Shown: positions 35,929 through 45,388 of the stretch, piece after piece
How positions within the stretch are numbered: the stretch's first letter is position 1
Layout of the letters: every line of letters begins with the position of its first letter
Source: Myxococcus sp. RHSTA-1-4
GTDB lineage: Bacteria > Myxococcota > Myxococcia > Myxococcales > Myxococcaceae
Length of the DNA stretch: 64,000 bases
NCBI RefSeq assembly: GCF_020037125.1
Contig: NZ_JAIQDG010000027.1
Span: forward strand, 62,001 to 126,000
Direction of reading: 5' to 3'
Made by a program: the position numbers and the translations under genes
The notes under the pieces: generated by a model
Databases searched by the model: none
What the model saw: only the letters and a program-made list of their open reading frames with translations
What the model was told of the DNA's origin: nothing

Positions 35929-36360
35929 ATGCAGATCGTTGGTGAGCTGATGACCCGCGACGTGGTCACCCTCAAGGAGACCCAGAACCTGGCCAAGGCG
36001 GACGAGCTGCTCCGCCTCCATCGCATCCGGCATCTCCCCGTGCTGCGGCAGGGCAAGCTGGTGGGGCTCATCACCCACCGGGACCTCCTGAGGGCCGCCG
36101 CCGTGCACGCCACCGACCCGGCGGCGCAGCCGCTGTGGGCCGCCGACATCATGACTCGGGACGTGACGACGGTCCGCCCGGAGACGCCGCTGAAGGAGGC
36201 GGTGGATTCGATGCTCAAGCACAAGTACGGCTGCCTGCCCGTGGTGGACGCGAGCGGCACCCTGGTTGGCATCGTCACGGAGGCGGACCTGGTGCGGTAC
36301 GCGCAGCACCTCATCGCGGAGCGCGACCGGCACGAGCTGGCGGCCGAGTTCGGCGCCTGA
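35929..36360 (+). CDS. Two-CBS-domain protein
   Basis: This 143-residue protein is two tandem CBS repeats and nothing else. Both repeats carry the opening IMTRDV-type motif (ELMTRDVVTL at residue 6 and DIMTRDVTTV at 75) and the closing LVGLITHRDLLR / LVGIVTEADLVRY. CBS pairs bind adenine nucleotides and act as energy or ionic-strength sensors, often regulating other proteins in trans. Its partner is unknown. A possible sigma-54 promoter lies upstream and a hairpin follows the stop. Confidence 0.88.
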   Translation: MQIVGELMTRDVVTLKETQNLAKADELLRLHRIRHLPVLRQGKLVGLITHRDLLRAAAVHATDPAAQPLWAADIMTRDVTTVRPETPLKEAVDSMLKHKYGCLPVVDASGTLVGIVTEADLVRYAQHLIAERDRHELAAEFGA

Positions 36361-36372
36361 GTCTTCCCCCCG

Positions 36373-36396
36373 GCCCGCGTGCGGCATGACGCGGGC
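36373..36396 (+). terminator. Hairpin after the CBS-pair gene
   Basis: GCCCGCGT and ACGCGGGC pair perfectly around an eight-base loop, 13 bases after the stop codon. A second perfect 20-base palindrome, CGCCCCCTCC/GGAGGGGGCG, lies at 36427-36446 before the transporter gene. Confidence 0.45.
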
Positions 36397-36468
36397 GCGC
36401 CCTGTCTTCCCGCCCTTGCCGACGCCCGCCCCCTCCGGAGGGGGCGCCTCCTCGACGTGTAAGGCCTC

Positions 36469-37881
36469 ATGACTCCCTCCCCTCCCGTACCGCTGCGCGC
36501 CACCGAGGCGCGGGGCTCCCCGAGCGTCTCGCCGCCCGCCGAGGCCTCTTCGCGCCGGCAATGGCTGCGCCCCGCGCTGGCGGTGGCCGGCGTCGCCCTG
36601 GTCGCACTGGTGGCTGGCTTCGGGGTGGAGGGGCCTGTCGCCTCGCGCACGGTGCTGATTGGTGGCGTGTGCCTGGTGCTGTGGCTCACGGAGGTGGTGC
36701 CGCCGTTCGTCCCCACCCTGCTGCTGATGGGGGCCACGCCCACGCTGATGGCGTCACTGGACACGGCCTACCGGCTGCCCGCGGTGATGGCGTGGAGCTC
36801 GGACCCGGTGTTGCTCCTCTTCCTGGGCGGCTTCACGCTGGAGGTGGCGGCCCGGCGGCATGGCCTGGACTTCACGGTGGCCCAGCACGTGGTGCGGCTG
36901 TCTCGCGGACGGCCCCGGCTGCTGCTCCTGCTGGTGATGGGCGGCGTGGCGTTCCTCTCCATGTGGATGTCCAACGTGGCCGCGGCGGCGATGATGCTCG
37001 CGGCGCTGCGGCCCATCCTCCAGGCGACGCCGGCGGGGGCGCCGCTGCGGCCCGCGCTGCTCCTGAGCGTGGCCCTGGGCGCCAACTTCGGCGGCATGGG
37101 CACGCCGGTGGGCAGCGGCCCCAACGCCCTCGCGGTGTCCGCCGCCAGCGCGTACTCGCAGGTCACCTTCGCGAAGTGGATGGCGCTGGCGCTGCCCCTC
37201 ACGGCGCTGATGCTGCTGCTGGGCTTCGGGCTGGTGCTGCTGCGCTTCCGCGTGGGCGGCCGGCTGGAGTTGCCCGCCCAGGAGCTCCGGCCGCTCAGCC
37301 GCGCCGGGCGCCGGGTGCTCGCGGTGAGCGCGGCCTGCGCGGCGGCGTGGCTGGCCGAGCCGCTGCACGGCGTCCCGGCGCCGGTGGTGGCGCTGGGGGC
37401 CATCATCATCCTCTTCGGCAGCGGGCTGCTGAAGCGCGAGGACCTGGGGAAGCTGGACTGGTCCACCCTGCTGCTCATCGCCGGGGGCATCTCCCTGGGC
37501 CGGTTGATGGAGCACTCCGGACTGGTGGCGCGCGCGCTGGCCGGAGCGGACTTCAGCGGCTGGCCGGTGACGGCGCAGCTCGGGTTGCTGGTGGTGGTGG
37601 CGGCGGTGCTGTCCGCGGTGATGAGCAACACCGGCACCGCGGCGCTCCTCATCCCCCTGTCCATGCAGCTCCACCCGGCCGCCTCCACGCCCATCCTCGT
37701 CGCGCTGGGGTGCTCGTTCGGCATCCCCTTCGTCATCAGCACCCCGCCCAACGCCATGGCCGCGGGCGAGGGGCTGGACTCGTCCGAGATGTTGCGGCTT
37801 GGAATCCCGCTCATGGTGGCCGGCTGCCTGCTGGTCAGCCTCACCGGGCCCGCCATCCTTCGCATGTTCGGGCTACCATGA
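36469..37881 (+). CDS. DASS/SLC13-family anion transporter
   Basis: This 470-residue inner-membrane protein has about 11-12 hydrophobic helices. The SLC13 family's two SNT-type motifs are visible as MWMSNVAAAAMM near residue 168 and VMSNTGTAALL near 386. The helix-hairpin GANFGGMGTPVGSGPN and the late PFVISTPPNAMA are also typical. Relatives carry dicarboxylates, citrate or sulfate with sodium, and the first motif here reads SNV rather than SNT, so the substrate is unclear. The polar N-terminal 30 residues are Pro/Ser-rich and poorly conserved in appearance. Confidence 0.85.
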   Translation: MTPSPPVPLRATEARGSPSVSPPAEASSRRQWLRPALAVAGVALVALVAGFGVEGPVASRTVLIGGVCLVLWLTEVVPPFVPTLLLMGATPTLMASLDTAYRLPAVMAWSSDPVLLLFLGGFTLEVAARRHGLDFTVAQHVVRLSRGRPRLLLLLVMGGVAFLSMWMSNVAAAAMMLAALRPILQATPAGAPLRPALLLSVALGANFGGMGTPVGSGPNALAVSAASAYSQVTFAKWMALALPLTALMLLLGFGLVLLRFRVGGRLELPAQELRPLSRAGRRVLAVSAACAAAWLAEPLHGVPAPVVALGAIIILFGSGLLKREDLGKLDWSTLLLIAGGISLGRLMEHSGLVARALAGADFSGWPVTAQLGLLVVVAAVLSAVMSNTGTAALLIPLSMQLHPAASTPILVALGCSFGIPFVISTPPNAMAAGEGLDSSEMLRLGIPLMVAGCLLVSLTGPAILRMFGLP

Positions 37882-38000
37882 TGTTTCCTGATTGGCGGCA
37901 GCTGTCCCCGGGGGCAGGGAGCGGGTCGGGGAAGAAGCACCGGCGCGGCACAGGGGTTGAAAGGGCGTTGCCTGCGCAGGGAATGGCAGGAGGCAGGCCC

Positions 38001-38473
38001 ATGACGTCCGTGACCATTACCGAGTACGAGACGCGGCTCTTCTGGCAGGGCGCGCGCGGCGCCGTCCTGACGACGGACCAGGCGCCTCCTGTCCCCATCG
38101 GCTGCCCGCTGGTCGAGCCGGAGAAGGGCAACGAGGGCCGGTGGGCCCCCGAGTCCCTGCTGGTGGGCGCGGTGGAGGGCCGCACGCTGCTGGCCTTCCT
38201 GGACCGGGCGCGCGACGCGGCCGTGCCGGTGCTGTTCTACCAGAGCAGCGCGGTGGCCCGGGTGGTGGGTGCCCCCGACCAGCCGCCCCACCTGACGGAC
38301 CTCATCGTCCGCCCCCATGTCGCCGTCTCCAGCGAGGCGGACGCGGAAGAAGTCCGCCGCATCTTCGCCGAGCTGCCCGCTCACTGCTTTCCCAGCTCCA
38401 TCATCCAGCTCACCCCGCGCATCGAACCCGTGGTGGAGACCTGGAACGTCCATTCACACCCCGAGAGCCCTCC

Positions 38474-38483
<10 letters not shown>
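38001..38483 (+). CDS. OsmC-like protein without the first active-site cysteine
   Basis: This 160-residue protein has the OsmC/Ohr fold pattern: an N-terminal beta region (GARGAVLTTDQAPP), then WAPESLLVGAVEGRTLLAFLDRARDAAVPV, which aligns with the peroxidatic helix, and finally an AHCFPSS segment. OsmC/Ohr proteins reduce organic hydroperoxides with two cysteines. Here the helix that normally carries the first cysteine has none, while the second is present (Cys in HCFP). Peroxidase activity is therefore doubtful. AGGAGG lies just before the ATG. The 3' end overlaps the sigma-54 regulator gene by 10 bases, so the two are coupled. Confidence 0.75.
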
Positions 38484-39892
<1,409 letters not shown>

Positions 39893-39946
39893 TCCCGGAG
39901 CGGAGTTGACGTGGTGCGGCGGCGGCGGGGGTCCGCCCGCCGACAT

Positions 39947-39964
39947 CTACGACGCTCGTCGTTG
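39947..39964 (+). promoter_or_regulatory. BlaI-type operator 1
   Basis: CTACGACG-CT-CGTCGTTG is a near-perfect palindrome (seven of eight pairs). It ends inside the -35 element TTGACA. The centre lies 22 bases, about two helical turns, from that of operator 2. Confidence 0.7.
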
Positions 39965-39990
39965 ACACTTACGACGTGCGTCGTAATACT
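39962..39990 (+). promoter_or_regulatory. Promoter of the blaI-M56 operon, apparently leaderless
   Basis: A perfect TTGACA (39962-39967) and AATACT (39985-39990, four of six) are separated by 17 bases. The -10 element ends six bases before the ATG, so transcription is expected to begin at or next to the start codon. No Shine-Dalgarno sequence fits in the gap. Both elements are overlapped by palindromic operators. Confidence 0.6.
39969..39986 (+). promoter_or_regulatory. BlaI-type operator 2
   Basis: TTACGACG-TG-CGTCGTAA is a perfect 18-base palindrome lying between the -35 and -10 elements. It is the best candidate site for autorepression by the BlaI-family protein encoded directly downstream. 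TACGAC half-sites resemble those reported for actinobacterial BlaI. Confidence 0.75.
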
Positions 39991-39996
39991 CCTGGT

Positions 39997-40389
39997 ATGA
40001 CTCCCGCCCTGCCACAGCCCACTCGTGCCGAGCTCGCCATCCTGCGAGTCCTCTGGAAGCTGGGACCCTGCACGGTACGTCAGGTCCACGAGTCGCTCCG
40101 GGACACCCAGGACAAGGACACCGGCTACACCACCGTCCTCAAGCTCCTCCAGAACATGACGGAGAAGGGGCTCGTCCAGCGCGACGAGAGCGAGCGCACC
40201 CACGTCTACGAGGCCGCCCTCAGCGAGAAGCGCACCCAGCGCGACCTGCTCCGCGACCTGATGGACCGGGCCTTCGGAGGCTCGGCCACCACCCTCGTGG
40301 CCCAGGCCCTCTCCATGAAGCGGGCGTCCGCCGAGGAGCTGGCGGAGATCCGGAAGCTGCTGGACGAGCACGAGAAGCGGGGGAAGTAA
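39997..40389 (+). CDS. blaI: BlaI/MecI-family transcriptional repressor
   Basis: This 130-residue winged-helix protein has the family features PTRAELAILRVLWKLGP, then VRQVHESLRD, and the DNA-binding wing TGYTTVLKLLQNMTEKGLVQRD. A C-terminal dimerisation helix completes it. BlaI proteins repress their own operon until cleaved on a signal from an M56 membrane peptidase. The stop codon overlaps the start of just such a peptidase gene (TAATG). The upstream DNA carries two matching palindromes across the promoter. No beta-lactamase gene is adjacent, so the regulated targets lie elsewhere or are limited to this pair. Confidence 0.9.
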   Translation: MTPALPQPTRAELAILRVLWKLGPCTVRQVHESLRDTQDKDTGYTTVLKLLQNMTEKGLVQRDESERTHVYEAALSEKRTQRDLLRDLMDRAFGGSATTLVAQALSMKRASAEELAEIRKLLDEHEKRGK

Positions 40390-42290
40390 TGGACGCACTG
40401 CATATGCTGTCGCAGCAGCCCATGTTCCTCGCCCTGGAGCAGGCCCTGCTCGGGTTCCTCTGGCAGGGCGCCGCCGTGGCCCTCGTCGTCGCCGGGCTGC
40501 TGGCGTTGATTCCCCAACACGCCGCCCGCGCCCGCTACGCCACGGCCTGCCTCGGCCTGCTCGCCATGGCCGTGCTCCCGGTGGTCACCTTCTTCTCCGT
40601 CCTGGCCGAGGCCTCCCGCCTCGTCTTCTCGGAGACCATCACCGTCGCCGGCCTGCCCACCGCGGTGACTCCGGACGCCACCCTCACGGTGACGGCCGTG
40701 TCCGCGCTCCCGGGTGACGCGTCCTGGCTGGAGGTGCTGCGGCCGTGGCTGCTGCCGGCCTGGTGCTGCGGTGTGCTGCTGCTGTCCGCCCGCACCCTGC
40801 TGGCCTGGGCCATGACTCAGCGCCTGTCCCGCCAGTGCACCCTCGAGCCCGAGGCCCCCTGGCGTGACGCCCTCCAGAAGGCCCTGTCTCGCATGCGCAT
40901 GGCCGGCCCCGTCCGCCTGCTGGCCTCCGCCAGCATCGACGTGCCCATGGTCATCGGCCTGTGGCGGCCCCTCATCCTCGTGCCCGCCGTCGCCATGACG
41001 GGCCTGTCCCCCGTCCAGCTCGAGGCCATTCTCGCCCATGAGCTGGCCCACATCCGCCGCCACGACTACCTCGTCAACCTCCTCCAGTCCCTCGTCGAAA
41101 CCCTCCTCTTCTACCACCCGGCCGTCTGGTGGCTGTCCCACCGCATCCGCGAGGAGCGCGAGCACTGCGCTGATGATCTGGCCGTCCAGTGCTGCGGTGA
41201 CGCCTACCTCTACGCGCGCGCCCTGGCCCACATCGAGCAGCTGCGCCTCGCTCCCTCGCCCCAGCCCGCCCTCGGCGCCTCCGGTGGCTCGCTGCTGACG
41301 CGCGTGCGCCGCCTGCTCGCCGCCTCCGAGGCCGCCGCTCCACGCAGGCCCTGGCGCCTCGCCAGCGGGCTCGGCGGCGCGGTGCTCGCTGTGGTGCTCG
41401 GCACCTCGCAGGTGCCGGAGACGGCGCTCGCCGAGCCGGCTCCCGCCCCCACGCCGGCGGATGTGGTGGCCCTCCCCCTCGAGGTGTCCGCCCCGTCACA
41501 TGACGCCCCGGAGCCTCGCCCGCTGGTGGCACCCGCCTCGTTCGTGTCCCCGCCGGACGCCTCCGCGCCGGTTCGCACCACGCGTCCGGTCATCCGGGTG
41601 GCCCAGAAGGTGGAGCGCCCGTCCGTCGTGAGGGTCCGCGCCCCGCGCCGCGCCCCGCTGCTCATCCCGGACACGCAGTCCATCGCCCGGACGGAGCTGC
41701 CGCGCGTCCCCTACTCGCTGGACGCCGAGCCCCCCGCTCCAGTGGAGGCCGCCGCGCCGGTGGCGGAAGAGGCGGCTCCCGCCGAGGCCGTCGCGGCCGC
41801 CCCCACTCCCCCGCCCGAGCCCGCCCCGCCCGCGGTGCTCGAGCTGGGGCCCGGCATCACCCCGCCCCGGTTCATCTCCGGGGAGCGGCTGCACTACCGC
41901 GACCTCACGTATGGCCTCCGGCGCGCGCTGGCCTCCTTCCCCAAGGGGGCGGTGATCGCCCGCTGCACCATCACCACCGAGGGCAGCGTCACCGACTGCA
42001 AGCCCATCCAGGGGCTGCGCGGACTGGAGGAGACGGTCATCCGCACCATCTCCACCTGGCGCTACGAGCCCGCGATGCTCGCCGGCAAGCCCGTGGCGGT
42101 GCACTACGTGTTCGACATCTGGTTCAGCAACGAGCCCGGTGGCGCTCCGGTGCAGCCTCCGGGCCGGCATCTCGCGAGCGTGGACCTCTCCCAGTACCAG
42201 AGCGGCGCCGCGGCCCAGCACTCGTGCATCGTGTGCAAGCGCTTCAGCACTGACGGCCGGGTGCTCTTCCGTTCGGGCGGCGCCTTCTGA
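40389..42290 (+). CDS. M56 (BlaR1-type) membrane metalloprotease with a TonB-like C-terminal domain
   Basis: This 633-residue protein has four or so membrane helices in residues 15-260. The zinc-protease motif HELAHIRRHDY near residue 218 is followed by EREHCADDLAV with the third ligand. A transmembrane helix near 330 leads into a Pro/Ala/Val-rich periplasmic linker of about 150 residues. The TonB_C domain then follows (GAVIARCTITTEGSVTDCKP, and VIRTISTWRYEPAMLAGKPV). Classical BlaR1 has a penicillin-binding sensor in the C-terminal position, and no SxxK-type transpeptidase domain is present here. The last 40 residues are Cys/Ser-rich. It likely cleaves or inactivates the BlaI repressor in response to an envelope cue. 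Confidence 0.87.
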   Translation: MDALHMLSQQPMFLALEQALLGFLWQGAAVALVVAGLLALIPQHAARARYATACLGLLAMAVLPVVTFFSVLAEASRLVFSETITVAGLPTAVTPDATLTVTAVSALPGDASWLEVLRPWLLPAWCCGVLLLSARTLLAWAMTQRLSRQCTLEPEAPWRDALQKALSRMRMAGPVRLLASASIDVPMVIGLWRPLILVPAVAMTGLSPVQLEAILAHELAHIRRHDYLVNLLQSLVETLLFYHPAVWWLSHRIREEREHCADDLAVQCCGDAYLYARALAHIEQLRLAPSPQPALGASGGSLLTRVRRLLAASEAAAPRRPWRLASGLGGAVLAVVLGTSQVPETALAEPAPAPTPADVVALPLEVSAPSHDAPEPRPLVAPASFVSPPDASAPVRTTRPVIRVAQKVERPSVVRVRAPRRAPLLIPDTQSIARTELPRVPYSLDAEPPAPVEAAAPVAEEAAPAEAVAAAPTPPPEPAPPAVLELGPGITPPRFISGERLHYRDLTYGLRRALASFPKGAVIARCTITTEGSVTDCKPIQGLRGLEETVIRTISTWRYEPAMLAGKPVAVHYVFDIWFSNEPGGAPVQPPGRHLASVDLSQYQSGAAAQHSCIVCKRFSTDGRVLFRSGGAF

Positions 42291-42300
42291 TGGGCGCCCC

Positions 42301-42321
42301 CTCCCCGCGCGAGGCGGGGAG
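42301..42321. terminator. Bidirectional hairpin between the M56 gene and the opposing kinase
   Basis: CTCCCCGC and GCGGGGAG pair perfectly around a five-base loop. It occupies almost the whole gap between two convergent stop codons. Confidence 0.6.
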
Positions 42322-43431
42322 TCAGCGCGTCGCCACGGGGAGCTGGAGGATGAAGCGGGCCCCGCCGCCGGGGGCCGTGCCCACCTCCAGCGTGCCGCCA
42401 TGCTGGGTGACGATGGCGTGGACGATGGAAAGCCCCAGCCCCGAGCCCTGGGCCTTCGTGGTGAAGAAGGGCTCGAAGATGCGGTCTCGGACTTCCGGGG
42501 GGATTCCCGGGCCGGCGTCATCCACCATGAGCCACACGCGAGAGCCCTCGTGCCCCGCGGACACCGTCACCTTGCCGCCCGCCGGAGTGGCTTCCAGCGC
42601 GTTGAGGCACAGGTTGATGAGCACCTGCCGCAGCCGCTCCTCCTCACCCGCCACCGGGGGGATGGCTCCCTCCACGAAGGTCTTCTCCAGCATCACCCTG
42701 CGCGCGTCGGCCTGACCGCTCAGCAGGTCCACCACCCGCCGCAGCAGCTCCCTCACGTCCACCGCGCCCGGGCGGAACTCGCGTGGCCGCGCGAACTGGA
42801 GGAAGTCCTCCAGGATGTGGTCCAGCCGCCGAATCTCGTCGCGCACCAGCAGCAGCGGCTCCAGCAGCGGCTCCTGCTGCGTGTCCGGCAGCCTCCGCAC
42901 CCGCCGCTCCAGCACGGAGAGCTGCAGCGCCGCCGCGTTCAGCGGGTTGCGGATTTCGTGGGACAGGCCCGCCGTCATCGTCCCCACGGCCGCCAGCTTC
43001 TCCGTCATCTGCGCGCGCCGCGCCAGCTCGCGCTTCTCCCCGTGCAGCCGCACCTGGCGCATGGCCTGCTCCAGCGTCAGCAGCAGCTCCTGCGGGGCGC
43101 AGGGCTTCATGAGGTAGGCGCACGCGCCCGCCCGCACCGCGGCCACCGCCGTCTCCAGCGTGGCGAAGCCCGTCAGCAGCACCACCTCCGAGTCGGGGCT
43201 GCCATTCTTCAGCTCCGCCGCCAGCGCGGTGCCGTCTCCGTCCGGCAGGCGCAGGTCCACCAGCGCCACGTCGAAGCCTTCCCTCGCGCGCTCACGGGCG
43301 GCCCGGCAGCTCGTGGCGCCGCGCACCGCGTACCCCGCGTCTCCCAGCAGCTCCTGCAGGTTGTCGAGGAAGGCCGCGTTGTCATCCACCACGAGGACGG
43401 TGGGCAGGGACTTGGGGGTGGGCTCGCTCAT
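42322..43431 (-). CDS. Hybrid receiver-histidine kinase
   Basis: This 369-residue cytoplasmic protein begins with a receiver domain (residues 10-125; Asp in VALVDLRLPDG). A short coiled coil and a transmitter follow: H-box GLSHEIRNPLNAA near 155, N-box LINLCLNALEATP, then DDAGPGIP and GSGLGLSIV. It has no membrane segment. A receiver placed before the kinase core suggests that phosphorylation of the receiver gates kinase output. It is the last gene of a three-gene operon, overlapping the two-receiver gene by four bases. The signal enters the operon through the globin-coupled kinase. Confidence 0.9.
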   Translation of the reverse strand: MSEPTPKSLPTVLVVDDNAAFLDNLQELLGDAGYAVRGATSCRAARERAREGFDVALVDLRLPDGDGTALAAELKNGSPDSEVVLLTGFATLETAVAAVRAGACAYLMKPCAPQELLLTLEQAMRQVRLHGEKRELARRAQMTEKLAAVGTMTAGLSHEIRNPLNAAALQLSVLERRVRRLPDTQQEPLLEPLLLVRDEIRRLDHILEDFLQFARPREFRPGAVDVRELLRRVVDLLSGQADARRVMLEKTFVEGAIPPVAGEEERLRQVLINLCLNALEATPAGGKVTVSAGHEGSRVWLMVDDAGPGIPPEVRDRIFEPFFTTKAQGSGLGLSIVHAIVTQHGGTLEVGTAPGGGARFILQLPVATR

Positions 43432-44141
43432 GAGACGCGGGCGGGGCGCGCGGCGTACGCCGTCTCCAGCGCGTGCACCAGCGCGCGGGTGTCGAAGGGC
43501 TTGGAGAAGACGCCCGAGGCGCCCTCCGTCGGGACCGCGTCCGGGAAGGCGGTGATGATGAAGGTGGACAGGTTCGGGTAGCGCGCGCGCAGCCGCCGCA
43601 GCGCCTCGCCGTCCGGGCCTCCGGGCACCCGCAGGTCCACCAGCGCGGCGAAGGGCTCCACGCAGGAGATGCGGTCCGTGTCCAGCACCGAGCACGCCGT
43701 CACGCACGAGAAGCCCTTCGCGCGCAGCACCTCGGTGAGGTTGTCGCTCAGCGCCGGGTCGTCCTCCACCAGCACCACCAGCCCGTCGCGGCGGGCCCCG
43801 GACAGCAGCCCCACCAGCGTGGGAATGGGCACCGGCTTGGGCAGCACCGCGAGCAGGCCCTCGCGGCGCGCCGTCTCCAGGTCGTCCTCGCGGGGATAGG
43901 CGGTGATGACCACCGCGGCCAGCCCCGGGTCCACCCGGCGCAGGTGGTGCACCGCGTCCGCGCCGCTCATGCCCGGCATGCGCATGTCGGTCAGCAGCGC
44001 GTCGAAGCGCGTGGTGCGCGCCAGCCGCAGGGCCTCGTCACCGCTGGTGACGACGGTGGCCTGGTCGCCCTCGTCGCGGAGGATTTCCGCCAGGTTCTCC
44101 GCGAAGGCTCGGTTGTCATCCAGCAGAAGGTACCGACGCAT
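43428..44141 (-). CDS. Protein of two tandem receiver domains
   Basis: This 237-residue protein is two complete receiver domains with no output domain. Both phosphoacceptor aspartates are present (LLTDMRMPGM near residue 52 and ALVDLRVPGG near 168). The conserved lysines are in VLPKPVP and VFSKPFD. Such proteins act as phosphate relays or sinks. The gene overlaps the globin-coupled kinase gene by 26 bases and the hybrid kinase gene by four. It is therefore the likely link between the two kinases in a phosphorelay, though the order of transfer is inferred. Confidence 0.9.
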   Translation of the reverse strand: MRRYLLLDDNRAFAENLAEILRDEGDQATVVTSGDEALRLARTTRFDALLTDMRMPGMSGADAVHHLRRVDPGLAAVVITAYPREDDLETARREGLLAVLPKPVPIPTLVGLLSGARRDGLVVLVEDDPALSDNLTEVLRAKGFSCVTACSVLDTDRISCVEPFAALVDLRVPGGPDGEALRRLRARYPNLSTFIITAFPDAVPTEGASGVFSKPFDTRALVHALETAYAARPARVS

Positions 44142-45306
44142 GGGCGTCCTCCGCGGGCATGAGGGGAAGACGGAGCACGAAGCGGGCTCCAGCACCGGGC
44201 CGGGGAGCATAGACGATGCTCCCACCATGGCGCTCCAGAATCCGCCGGACGAGCGGCAGGCCGAGCCCGATGCCGCGCGCCTTCGTGGTCATCAGCGGCT
44301 CGAAGAGGCGGCGGCGGATGGCGTCGCTCACGCCGGGCCCCGAGTCCTCCAGCACCAGCTCCGCGACGCCCGGCTGGGGCGTGGTCGCCGACAGCGACAC
44401 CGTACCGCCCGACTCCTCCAGCGCCTGCACCGCGTTCTCCAGCAGGTTGACGAACACCTGACGGAGCTGGCCCGCGTCGCCCTGGACCGGAGGAAGCGAG
44501 GGCAGCCCCTCCGCGCTCACCGTCACCGACTCGGGCCGGTGCACGGCCTTGAGGGCCTCCTGCCAGACCTCGTCCAGCCACACCTCCTGCCGCTGCAGGG
44601 GGCGGTCCCGAATCATGTCCAGCAGGTCGGAGACGATGCGGTTGGCGATGCCCACCTGCTCGCCGATGCGATCCAGGTGCTTGGAGGTGCGCTCGTCCAC
44701 GGCCGCGGAGCGGCCCCTGAGGATGTAGAGCGACGTCTCGATGACGCCCAGCGGGTTGCGCAGCTCATGGCCGATGGAGCCCACGAGCTGGCCGAAGGTG
44801 GACAGCCGCTCGCTGCGCGCCTGCTGCGCCAGCAGGTCCTCGCGGTAGGTGTGGAGCATGATGGCCAGCTCCAGGTCGAGAATCTTCCCCAGCGCGACGC
44901 GCGTGGCCCGCAGCATCTCCGGCTGGTCCAGCCAGGCCGCGTCGATGACGGCGTTGAGCTCCTGCCGCAGGATGTTCATCGCGCCGAACATGTAGTGCTG
45001 CGGCAGTGAGATGCGCACGTGCATGCGCCCGATGCGGCAGCGCAGGTCGTAGTAGTCCTCGTCCCAGGGGCCGTGCAGGAGCTGGCCCATCCATGCTTCC
45101 AGCGTGCCGCGGAGATGGCCGACCTGGCTCTCGCCGCCCGCGAGCGCCTGCCGCGCACCCTCGTGCTCCAGGATGCGGTCGTAGAAGACGCGGGCGATGC
45201 GGGGGAAGTGGGGTTTCGCGAGGGCATGCAGGGCGACGAGGGCCTGCGCGTCCCCCTCGTCGAAGCCCACGTACCTCTTCAGTTCCTCGAACAGGGTTTC
45301 CGCCAT
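44116..45306 (-). CDS. Globin-coupled sensor histidine kinase
   Basis: This 396-residue soluble kinase starts with a protoglobin-type sensor domain (residues 1-165). The FDEGDAQALVALHALAKPH start is characteristic, and GRMHVRISLPQHYMFGAMNIL carries the probable proximal heme histidine near residue 95. The kinase core follows, with H-box GSIGHELRNPLGVIETS near 180, N-box VFVNLLENAVQAL and GIGLGLPLV. Globin-coupled sensors bind heme and respond to oxygen, carbon monoxide or nitric oxide. No transmembrane helix is present. It heads the operon with the two-receiver and hybrid kinase genes. Ligand and heme binding remain predictions. Confidence 0.85.
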   Translation of the reverse strand: MAETLFEELKRYVGFDEGDAQALVALHALAKPHFPRIARVFYDRILEHEGARQALAGGESQVGHLRGTLEAWMGQLLHGPWDEDYYDLRCRIGRMHVRISLPQHYMFGAMNILRQELNAVIDAAWLDQPEMLRATRVALGKILDLELAIMLHTYREDLLAQQARSERLSTFGQLVGSIGHELRNPLGVIETSLYILRGRSAAVDERTSKHLDRIGEQVGIANRIVSDLLDMIRDRPLQRQEVWLDEVWQEALKAVHRPESVTVSAEGLPSLPPVQGDAGQLRQVFVNLLENAVQALEESGGTVSLSATTPQPGVAELVLEDSGPGVSDAIRRRLFEPLMTTKARGIGLGLPLVRRILERHGGSIVYAPRPGAGARFVLRLPLMPAEDAHASVPSAG

Positions 45307-45388
45307 GATTGATTGGGGTGGGAGCCTAGCCAGGAAGAACGCACGACCGCAGGTGAATCCTCCTGGCGCCTGTCCTTCTTCCAGCTTT

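Noticed and set aside
36427..36446. Perfect 20-base palindrome CGCCCCCTCC/GGAGGGGGCG as an operator
   Set aside because: Its GC-only composition and lack of a loop make it as likely to be part of a terminator or chance in 70% GC DNA, so it is only noted with the nearby hairpin.
37986..38000. Sigma-54-like spacing GG-N10-GC before the OsmC-like gene
   Set aside because: It coincides with the AGGAGG ribosome-binding site immediately before the ATG, so promoter function there is implausible.
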